Source: JALYOK01 sp963840785 (GTDB lineage: Bacteria; Pseudomonadota; Gammaproteobacteria; Burkholderiales; JALYOK01). From it: a stretch of 64,000 nucleotides of DNA. Where the stretch lies: the NCBI GenBank assembly GCA_963840785.1, contig CAWJAF010000002.1:47471-111470 (forward strand), written 5' to 3'. A program made the translations under genes and the position numbers. Of the stretch, positions 56,912 to 64,000 are shown piece by piece (position 1 is the stretch's first letter; each line of letters starts with the position of its first letter). The notes under the pieces are model-generated. The model ran no database searches, was not told the origin of the DNA, and saw nothing but the letters and a program-made list of their open reading frames with translations.

Positions 56912-58114
56912 ATGAATCTCACGCCTCAAGCAATATTGCCCGAAGACGCAGCGCAAGCCACGTTAATTGGACGCGTGCAAATGCCGGGCCATCCCGCCGG
57001 GCCGAGCCCTGTTTTAATTGATCCTGAGCATGTTTACGATTTATCCGGGGTTGCCGCAAATTGCGCCGAATTGCTTAGCCGAGCCGATGTGCTTGAGGCC
57101 GTTCGAAGCGCACGTAACAAACCCATCGGCAAACTAGCGGACATCCTGGCGAACAGCAGCGCCGACAAACGTGATCCGAAGCAGGCATATTTTCTAGCGC
57201 CGTGCGATTTGCAAACAGTGAAAGCGTGCGGCGTAACGTTTGTGTCCAGCATGTTGGAACGGGTGATTGAAGAGCAGGCGAAGGGTGATTTAAAGTTGGC
57301 CGAAACCATTCGAAAAAGTTTGGGCGATGAAATCGGCGCGAGCATTTCCAGCGTCAAGCCCGGCTCGCCCGAGGCGATGCGCGTGAAAGAATCCTTGGTG
57401 AAGCGCAACCTCTGGTCGCAATATTTGGAAGTCGGCATTGGCCCGGACGCGGAGGTGTTTACGAAAGCCCAGCCGATGTCCGCCGTCGGACTCGGCGCGG
57501 AGATTGGCATTCACCCGGCGTCCCACTGGAATAATCCTGAGCCCGAATTGGTAATGGTGGTGAATCCGCGCGGCGACATTATCGGCGCAGCGCTTGGCAA
57601 CGACGTCAATCTGCGCGATTTCGAAGGTCGTAGCGCGCTGCTGCTTGGGCGCGGCAAAGATAACAATGGCTCGTGTGCGATCGGCCCGTTCATTCGCCTG
57701 TTCGATAACCATTTCAGTTTGAACGATGCGCGCGAAACGAAGATCGAAATCGAAGTGAGTGGCAGCGACGGATTCAAAATGACCGGCATCAGCGACCTCA
57801 AGAAAATCAGCCGCGACATCGCTGATCTGGTTGGCCAGACGATCAATAAACATCATCAGTATCCCGACGGCTTAATGTTGTTCCTCGGGACGATGTTCGC
57901 GCCGATCCAAGATCGCGATGCGCCGGGCCAAGGCTTCACCCATAAGCTCGGCGATACGGTGACGATTCGTTCTTCGCGTTTGGGCACATTGGTGAATCGC
58001 GTCAATCACACGGACAAAATTCCGCCATGGAATTTTGGTTCCCAAGCCTTATTTAGAAATTTAGTGGAACGGGGGTTGCTAGCGACCATCGTTAGGGTTT
58101 TACCACTCGATTGA
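56912..58114 (+). CDS. Fumarylacetoacetate hydrolase-family protein
   Basis: 400 residues, starting directly after the VOC stop (no gap), so translated from the same mRNA. FAH-fold signatures: KACGVTFVSSMLERVIEEQA, EIGIHPASHWNNPEPELVMV with the metal Glu, GAALGNDVNLRDFEGRSALL (metal Asp) and LLGRGKDNNGSCAIGPFIRL. Family members hydrolyse C-C bonds or dehydrate sugar acids. The longer ~400-residue form resembles those in pentose/uronate routes. The 3' end overlaps the convergent small membrane-protein gene by 23 bases. Confidence 0.88.
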   Translation: MNLTPQAILPEDAAQATLIGRVQMPGHPAGPSPVLIDPEHVYDLSGVAANCAELLSRADVLEAVRSARNKPIGKLADILANSSADKRDPKQAYFLAPCDLQTVKACGVTFVSSMLERVIEEQAKGDLKLAETIRKSLGDEIGASISSVKPGSPEAMRVKESLVKRNLWSQYLEVGIGPDAEVFTKAQPMSAVGLGAEIGIHPASHWNNPEPELVMVVNPRGDIIGAALGNDVNLRDFEGRSALLLGRGKDNNGSCAIGPFIRLFDNHFSLNDARETKIEIEVSGSDGFKMTGISDLKKISRDIADLVGQTINKHHQYPDGLMLFLGTMFAPIQDRDAPGQGFTHKLGDTVTIRSSRLGTLVNRVNHTDKIPPWNFGSQALFRNLVERGLLATIVRVLPLD

Positions 58115-58442
58115 CGAAGAAGCTAAACACCGAAATAAACAACGCCAGTAAAACGCCGGCACCTAGGCTGTCGATGCGAAAACCGGGAACGAGCCATTGC
58201 ACTAAAAACAAAATGCCGGTGTTGATGGCGATGATGAATAGTCCTAAAGTCAGCACGGTGATCGGCAATGTGAGTATCACGATCAACGGTTTGATGACCG
58301 CATTCGCCAGTCCAAGCAATAATCCCGAAACGATCAAGGTTTCGACGGAATCAAAGGTCACGCCACGAAAAATATAGCTCGCGACCCAGAGCGGCAAGGT
58401 CGTTAGCGCCCAACGCAAAAGAAAACTGCTGATCAGATTCAT
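58092..58442 (-). CDS. Phage holin family IV-like membrane protein (YvlD type)
   Basis: 116 residues from ATG 58442; an upstream extension lacks hydrophobic or conserved character. Four transmembrane segments, with TFDSVETLIVSGLLLGLANA, KPLIVILTLPITVLTLGLF and the C-terminal FISVFSFFVNRVV typical of PF04020. Despite the family name, most members are ordinary chromosomal inner-membrane proteins of unknown function. Confidence 0.85.
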   Translation of the reverse strand: MNLISSFLLRWALTTLPLWVASYIFRGVTFDSVETLIVSGLLLGLANAVIKPLIVILTLPITVLTLGLFIIAINTGILFLVQWLVPGFRIDSLGAGVLLALFISVFSFFVNRVVKP

Positions 58443-58573
58443 GATGTTCGAGATCGATTGAGTTGAGCCACAGCATAAGCGTGAGCGAAACCTGGCGCAA
58501 GCGCCAACGCTGTATTTGCGAGCTGACGGCACTGCCCACAGACCATGAACCGCCGGTGCTCTGGCTTCCACCG

Positions 58574-58652
58574 CATGTCATCCTGAGCAACGCGAAGGAT
58601 CTGCTTCTGCGGCTGTAGAAAGCAGATCCTTAACGTTGTTCAGGATGACATG
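58574..58652. repeat. Imperfect 33-bp inverted repeat
   Basis: The left arm 58574-58606 (CATGTCATCCTGAGCAACG...) pairs with 58620-58652 (...CGTTGTTCAGGATGACATG) with two or three mismatches. It is a third REP-like family (GTCATCCTGAG arm), in the 474-base gap before the TIR-like operon. Confidence 0.8.
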
Positions 58653-58727
58653 TTAAAGGCGACAATCTCTTTTAAGCTTCATGTGAAGACGGGCATGGCG
58701 CGGCGATGCAATGACAGCATAAAATAT

Positions 58728-58830
58728 AAGCAATGCCAGAAGCCGCTTGGCCCTGGGCCACCCCGTGGATATTGCCTCTCCAGGCATGATTTGCCAGCGC
58801 CGCGCCCGCTTGCCTCTCCGGGCATGACTG
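58728..58830. repeat. Dispersed repeat copy 6 (partly duplicated)
   Basis: On the minus strand it reads GGAGAGGCAATATCCACGGG and AAGCGGCTTCTGGCATTGC. On the plus strand the piece GCCTCTCCAGGCATGA recurs as GCCTCTCCGGGCATGA about 40 bases on. It is the longest copy of the dispersed element here and lies 90 bases upstream of the putative immunity operon. Confidence 0.6.
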
Positions 58831-58916
58831 TAAAAGAATGTTGCAAATCAACGCACTGTGGCATCATACGAGTTGGAGGAACATTTTTCGCTGCGTAGCC
58901 TTACCACGGAGGGTGA

Positions 58917-60856
58917 ATGGCTTTTTTCACTTTTGTTGCGATGCCGTTTGGCATCAAGCAGGGTATCGACTTCAATCGTGTGTTTCGCGAATTTATCGAG
59001 CCGGCGCTGACCGAGGCGCACTTCGAGGTGTTTCGCGCCGACGAGGAAATGCGCGCCGGAAATATTCGCACTGATATGTTCCAGCAATTGCTGATTGCCG
59101 ATCTTGTCGTCGTCGATCTCTCTATCGATAATCCCAATGTTTGGTACGAACTTGGCGTGCGTCATGCGCTGCGTTCGCGCGGCGTGATTCAAATCATGAC
59201 GCAGCGCGAGCAAATGCCTTTCGATGTTTATACCGATCGCATTATTCGTTACCACACCAAAGATGGCGTCCCCGATCCGGAGTTCTTGTTGCAGGATAAA
59301 GTGAAGCTCGCTCAATTTGCGACGGAGACGATGGCCTCTTGGCATGGGCGCAAGGTCAGTCCTGTTTATCATCTGTTGAGCTATTTGAAAGAGCCCGATT
59401 GGAAATCGTTGCGCGTGGGTGAAGCGCAAGAATTTTGGGAACGCTACGAGCGTTGGGAAGAGCGCATCGAAATCGCACGCGATAAGCGCCGCCCCGGCGA
59501 TATCATGTTGCTCGCCGATGAGGCGCCGACGCAAGCACTGCATCTTAACGCCCACCGCGCAGCAGGAAAGGCGTTAATGAAAATGGGGCAATTTTCTTTC
59601 GCGCTGAATCAGTACAAAGATGCGTTTGCCATCGATCCGACAGATCTTGATAGCCAACAACAATCGGCGATTTTGCTCGGGCGCACTGAATCGCGGCGAA
59701 GAGGCGCGCGTCAAGATCGACAATCTTGTTGAGAAGTTTCCCGAAAACGCCGAATGTTGGTCGCTCAAGGGCCGCATCAGTAAAGAGGCTTGGGTCGAAA
59801 TTTGGCGCAAGACCGGGAATTCGGCTGCCGAGATGCGCGCCAATCGCGGCAGACCAAGTGGATCGATTGGAAGAATCCATCGAAGCCTACAAAACCGGAT
59901 TCACCAAGGATCCGAGCAATTTTTATACCGGCATAAACGCGGTAGGGTTATCGTATCTGCACGAACATTTAACGGGTTCCGACGTGGCGACGAAGGATCG
60001 CAAAGCCATGGAAGGCGGCGTGCGCTGGGTAGTGCGTTGCGCGCGCGAACGCGATGGTTCGAGTTATTGGGCTCGAGCCACGTTGGCCGATTTGGCTGTC
60101 CTCAGCGCGCCGAAAAAAGAAGTCGAGCGCGCGTACAAGGATGCAGTCGCAGTCAACACCAATTGGTTTGGACTCGATTCCACCTGGCAGCAATTGGCGG
60201 TGTTGCGCGATTTGGAATTTCGGCCGGACGAAGTTGGCGCGGCGCTTGCGATTATGGAGCACGAAATTAATCGCCTCAAACCACCGTGGCAACCGCGTAT
60301 GACGATTTTGTTTAGCGGACATATGATCGATAAGCCTGATCGCCAAGAGCCCCGTTTCCCCGAAGGCAAATCGGCGCTGGCCAGCGGCGCAATATTGAAC
60401 AAGCTCAACGATCTTGGCGCGACGGAAAAAGATCTGGCGATTTCCAGCGCGGCCTGTGGCGGTGATTTGTTGTTTGCTGAGTTGTGTTTGGATCGCGGTA
60501 TGGCAGTGCATCTATATTTAGCGTTTCATGAACCGGAGTTTCTGGAAAAGTCCGTCAACTTCGCCGGGGAAGAATGGAAGAAGCAATACTTTCGTGTGCG
60601 CGATCATCCCAAGTCGGAATTGTTCACCTTGACGGAAGAACTCGGCGCGGGTGAGCCCGGCGCGAATCAGTTTGCCCGCAACAATGTGCGAATGCTCTAC
60701 AATGCGCTGGCGTTGGGAACCGATCGGGTTCGCTTTATCGCGCTGTGGGACGGCCAGGAGGGTGATGGTCCCGGAGGAACCAAACATATGATCGAAACGG
60801 TCAAGAAACATCTCGGCCAGGTGTGGATTCTGGATACGCAGAAAATTTTTGTGTGA
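58917..60856 (+). CDS. DRHyd/TPR-S/SLOG-like sensor protein, ASK1-like core (frameshifted)
   Basis: About 646 residues; ATG 58917 with GGAGGG upstream. Domain 1 (1-150) is TIR/deoxyribohydrolase-like: FVAMPFGIKQGIDF, FRADEEMRAGNIRTDMFQ, ADLVVVDLSIDNPNVWYELG, VRHALRSRGV, keeping the Glu of the YELG motif. Domain 2 (180-420) is helical TPR-S: NAHRAAGKALMKMGQFSFAL, ENAECWSLKGRISKEAW, EESIEAYKTGFTKDPSNFYT. Domain 3 (~440-646) is Rossmann-like and SLOG-like: MTILFSGHMIDKPDRQEPRF, SAACGGDLLFAELCLDRGMA, FIALWDGQEGDGPGGTKHMI. Domains 1-2 match in order and pattern the central regulatory region of animal ASK1/MAP3K5. Shifts near 59685 and 59850 are probable errors. First gene of the operon. Confidence 0.72.
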
Positions 60857-60863
60857 GGGCACA

Positions 60864-61986
60864 ATGAATTTCGAAGACAAAATTAATCGACGTCGGTCCG
60901 AAACGTTTGTTGGCGCTCGATGGCGGCGGCATACGCGGATTGATCAGCGTCGAAATGTTGGCAGCGATCGAAGCGATGTTGCAAAAACGGCTAATGCGCG
61001 GCGACGATTTCGTGTTGTCCGATTACTTCGACTACATCGCCGGCACCAGCACCGGCGGCATTATCGCGACGTGCCTTGCTTGGGGCATGCGCGTTTCGCA
61101 GGTGCGCGAATTTTACCAAAGCAATGGCAAGACGATGTTCGATAAAGCGTCGATCCTGAAACGCTTCCGCTATAAATACGAAGACGAAGCATTGGCGGCG
61201 AAATTGCGCGAAGTGTTAAGTGAAGACAGCAAGCCAAGCACGCTCGGCTCCAAACAACTCAAGACACTATTGATGTTGGTGATGCGTAACAGCACCACCG
61301 ATTCGCCTTGGCCGATTTGCAACAACCCCGCTGCAAAATATAACGAACTAACTCGGCCCGATTGCAATCTGCTGATACCGTTGTGGCAACTTGTGCGCGC
61401 CAGTACGGCTGCACCGACTTACTTTCCGCCGGAAGTGATCCCTGTTGGAACACATCGTTTCACCTTTGTTGATGGCGCGATTACGCCGTATAACAATCCG
61501 GCGCTGCAATTATTTTTAATGGCGACCCTGCCCGAATACAAACTGCAATGGCCGGCTGGAGAAAACAATTTACTGGTAGTCTCAATCGGCACGGGAACCA
61601 GTCCAGATGCGAATGAGAATCTGGCGCCTGGCGAAATGAATTTGCTATACAACGCGACCTCGCTGCCGTCGGCATTAATGTTCAGCGCGCTATATCAGCA
61701 GGATTTGCTTTGCCGCGTGCTTGGCCGTTGTTTGCATGGCGAACCATTGGATCGTGAGGTTGGAGATTTGCGCGACGACGCGACGCGGCCAAAGCAATTT
61801 ACGTATTTACGTTACAACGCGGAATTGACCCAATCCGGTTTGGCGCAAATTAAACTCGCGGATATCAACCCGAGCCACGTGCAGCAACTCGATTCGGTCG
61901 TCTATATGCCAGAGCTTCGACGCGTCGGTGCGGCGTTGGGCCAAAAAGTGTCGGAAGCGCATTTTCCATCAGCGTTCGATTGTTAG
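60864..61986 (+). CDS. Patatin-like phospholipase (one frameshift)
   Basis: About 373 residues; ATG 60864 lies 7 bases after the previous stop. A shift near 60890 joins NFEDKIN to the clean frame KRLLALDGGGIRGLISVEML. Oxyanion loop DGGGIRG, nucleophile motif GTSTGG, and catalytic Asp in FVDGAITPYNNPAL make a complete Ser-Asp dyad. It hydrolyses membrane lipids when activated in systems such as CBASS (CapV). Here no CD-NTase is present, so activation must come from another signal, presumably the upstream sensor. Followed after 12 bases by the TIR gene. Confidence 0.88.
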
Positions 61987-61998
61987 GAGGTTAAAGAT

Positions 61999-63274
61999 AT
62001 GGCTGGGATCTTCATAAGTTATCGTGAGCGTGATTCAAAAGCCTGGGCGCTGAGTTTGCGTGACCGGCTGGTCGAAGAGTTTGGCGAAGACCACGTCTTC
62101 CTCGATAAGGACACCCTAAAAGCGGGGAAGTGGAAAGATCAAATCGAGCGGGCGTTAGGCGATTGCAATATTGTTTTGGTGGTCATCGGTCGCGGCTGGG
62201 TCAACGCACAGGACGAAGAAGGGCGCCAACGCTTAATGTCGGATGACGATGTGCATCGCCGCGAAATTGCCTTAGCGCTTGCGCGTCAGGAAGTAACGGT
62301 CATCCCGGTATTAGTGGATGGCGCCACTATGCCCAAACCCGACGAATTGCCGGAGAACATCCGCGACCTGATTCAACAGCAATCTCGCGCGATCAGCGAC
62401 AACGCAGCCCATCGCAAAGTGGATTTAGATGGGTTGTCGTGCCGACATTCGGCGCGTAGGACGTTTTCCTCCGAAGCCCGATTCGACGCCGACGCCGATC
62501 ACGATCGCGAAAAAACATAGTGGCAAAGTAATTGCCGCGCTATGTTTGGTTGTATTGATATTTGCCGCCGCGTCGGAGGGCTTGGATCACGATGAGAAGC
62601 TCGGCGGTATATTTATTGGCGGGCTGGCACTATGGCTCGCCTGGAGCGGATTTAAGGACATCAAGGCGGGACTGGCAAAAGGTAAGGGGCTCGGAATGAC
62701 CGCGCTCGGTTTAAGCGGGCTCGCAACGTTGGGGATGGTTGGCGCATTAACTCAACCCGACGCGACAATACCGCCGGTTGTGAACAACATGGCACCGCAA
62801 GCGATGCTGCCGTCGCCGGTTGTTACACAAAATCAACCGGCACCGCAAACGCAAGCGGCCATCAATCCCGAGGCAATGGTGCCGCTGGCGAAACCACCGA
62901 AGCCGGTTAAACAGCCCAAAGTCGAGCGAGTCGCAAAACTTGAGGCGGCGAATTTCCAAGGAATTTGGCAAGATGGACATGACGTGTCGATCTTTTATTT
63001 GATCCGGCAGGAGAATGGTCTCGTCCATTTACAAGAGTACAACGCGCTGGGTGCGATGACGTTCGAGTCTGCGGGCCAACCCGTAGGCAACGAACTGAAA
63101 ATCGATCATCCAATGTTGGTGGCGAATTTGGCACTGTCTGATGGCGGCCAACAAATGGGCGGAAGCGTTAAACAACGGGCAACAGGCATGATTAAGCCGA
63201 TGCTTCTGCGAAAGGTTGACCTCAATGCGATCGACCCGCAGGTCGCGGCATTGCTGCGACCACTGGTGGAGTGA
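61999..63274 (+). CDS. TIR-domain protein with membrane segments and beta-rich C-terminus (one frameshift)
   Basis: About 424 residues; perfect AGGAGG upstream of ATG 61999. Residues 1-145 are TIR: MAGIFISYRERDSKAWAL, VFLDKDTLKAGKWKDQI, VLVVIGRGWVNAQDEEG, DDVHRREIALALARQEV (candidate catalytic Glu in RREI). A shift near 62435 joins KVDLDGL to ADIRRVGRFPPKP and the rest. Then two or three transmembrane segments (VIAALCLVVLIFAA; LGGIFIGGLALWLAWSGF; LGMTALGLSGLATLGMVGAL), a Pro/Gln-rich stretch, and a C-terminal beta-rich domain (FQGIWQDGHDVSIFYLI; MGGSVKQRATGMIKPMLLRK) resembling lipocalin-like sensors. Likely topology: TIR in the cytosol, beta domain outside. NADase activity is a family inference. 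Confidence 0.8.
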
Positions 63275-63586
63275 GGCAAATTCGCAACCATTGGCCCCGC
63301 GTCGATGTTGCAACGCAGCACGGACGATATTTTCTTATATTTCATAAAGTTAATTCATCAGATTGAAGGCCGGGCGGCGTTGCTGGCTGTTAAAAACGGC
63401 TAAATTTTTCTGCTGGCCTGATAGTTGTTTAGCGGAATTTTGAAAAAGTCCATGACAACAAATAGTTGCAAAACAATTCGGAAAGTGTTATCACCATCAG
63501 GTGAAAATCGACATCACGTCGCAAAATGAAGATAGATAAGTCCAATAAGATGAATTTAACCCGCCCTAAGATTAAGGAAATCAGAG
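63275..63586. other. AT-rich intergenic region, no gene seen
   Basis: 312 bases between the TIR gene and the response regulator. I see no ORF with family support, no tRNA and no clear terminator. AAGGAA at 63574-63579 is the ribosome-binding site for the next gene. A promoter for that gene presumably lies in the A/T-rich part at about 63420-63570, but no box is convincing. Confidence 0.5.
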
Positions 63587-64000
63587 ATGAGTTCTGCTAA
63601 CCGCGGCGGCCCGTTAACAACTCGAGACAATATGTCCGTTCACGAAATTCGATCGGCGTCATCGTATAGAAGCACTGTGCTGGTGATCGATGACCAATCA
63701 ACTGGACGCGTCATTCTCGAAGAAATTGTTAGAGGCGTCGACCCTGAGTATTCAGGTACAAACATTTGCCGATCCGCTGGCAGCGATTGAATGGGCGAAA
63801 ACCCATCCGGTTGATCTCGTGCTGACCGATTATAAAATGCCGCAATTGGATGGCGTCGAAACCATTCGGCGAATCCGCAGCATTTATTCCTGTATGGATG
63901 TGCCGATTGTCGTTGTCACCGTGCTGGAAGATCGTGAGATCCGCTACAAGGCATTGGAAGCGGGCGCCACGGACTTCTTGACCAAACCAGTCGATCAGCG
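63587..64000 (+). CDS. RpfG-like response regulator, 3'-truncated (one frameshift)
   Basis: ATG 63587. After ~28 unstructured residues a receiver domain starts: STVLVIDDQSTGRVILEEIV. A shift near 63745 moves the frame to LSIQVQTFADPLAAIEWAKT, then VDLVLTDYKMPQLDGVETIR with the phospho-acceptor Asp, PIVVVTVLEDREIRYKALEA and GATDFLTKPVDQ with the conserved Lys. DDQSTGR and the TVLEDREIRYKALEAGATDFL segment are typical of RpfG-type regulators, whose HD-GYP domain degrades cyclic di-GMP. That domain would lie beyond the window, so the enzymatic part is only inferred. Confidence 0.78.

Noticed and set aside
58092..58442. Prophage remnant suggested by the holin-family protein
   Set aside because: PF04020 members are mostly ordinary chromosomal membrane proteins, and no other phage gene is nearby.
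58917..63274. Assignment of the operon to CBASS or Thoeris
   Set aside because: No CD-NTase is present for CBASS, and the architecture (patatin plus membrane TIR plus TPR-S) does not match the ThsA/ThsB pair.

Overview
The window looks like a chromosomal segment of a betaproteobacterium. The central block gyrA-serC-serA-pheA-hisC-tyrA-aroA-cmk-rpsA-ihfB-lapA-lapB-ugd-hldE-hldD-cysM, flanked by an ompA-mtaD-ubiG-gph block, is a gene order I know from Betaproteobacteria. The nadE to P-II adjacency and the OmpA cysteine motif agree with this. I do not name a genus. I see no tRNA, rRNA, CRISPR array or insertion sequence with a transposase.

Layout. (1) 1-13350: a cell-surface cluster. It holds the end of a giant outer-membrane protein, an OmpA-family protein, a 1783-residue DUF11-repeat exoprotein, a TPR plus beta-barrel protein resembling Slam/T11SS translocons, and a FecR protein with a TbpB-like C-terminus that could be the translocon's cargo. 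(2) 13422-21299: housekeeping genes (acyltransferase-like protein, nadE, P-II, nudC, pckG, SRPBCC protein, catalase-related protein). (3) 21361-24566: protocatechuate branch of the beta-ketoadipate pathway, minus strand, order pcaC-H-G-B. (4) 24684-29571: minus-strand block ompA, mtaD, ubiG, gph, DUF167. (5) 29919-48623: DNA gyrase, serine and aromatic amino-acid synthesis, translation and DNA bending, then LPS-related genes and cysM. (6) 48632-53356: ydbH-ynbE-ydbL-like lipid-transport operon, an exonuclease and a VWA protein. (7) 53526-58442: a Mur ligase-peptidyl-tRNA hydrolase fusion, a GDSL hydrolase, VOC and FAH-fold enzymes and a small membrane protein. (8) 58917-63274: a three-gene operon with the look of a conflict or immunity system. 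It encodes a DRHyd/TPR-S/SLOG-like protein whose first two domains match the regulatory core of animal ASK1 kinases, a patatin phospholipase, and a membrane-anchored TIR protein. (9) 63587-64000: start of an RpfG-like response regulator.

Sequence quality. Many genes are split by single-base shifts, among them essential gyrA and ugd, hldE, hldD, pckG, pcaB, mtaD, ompA, ydbH and all three genes of the region 8 operon. Reading through one-base corrections restores family sequence every time. The damage is clustered: about 1-12.7 kb and 32.5-44.4 kb are clean, while about 22-32 kb and 44.4-51.2 kb are dense with shifts. I therefore treat these as probable assembly errors, give one full-length span per gene, and do not call them pseudogenes.

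Intergenic DNA carries several palindromic repeat families. A REP-like element at 22704-22906 has a perfect 30-bp inverted repeat nested inside it, within the pca operon. A dispersed element with the core GGCAATnnCCATGCGGCTTC occurs at six intergenic sites. The best candidates for new biology are the ASK1-like/patatin/TIR operon, the Mur-Pth fusion, and the Slam-like translocon with its FecR-TbpB-like neighbour.
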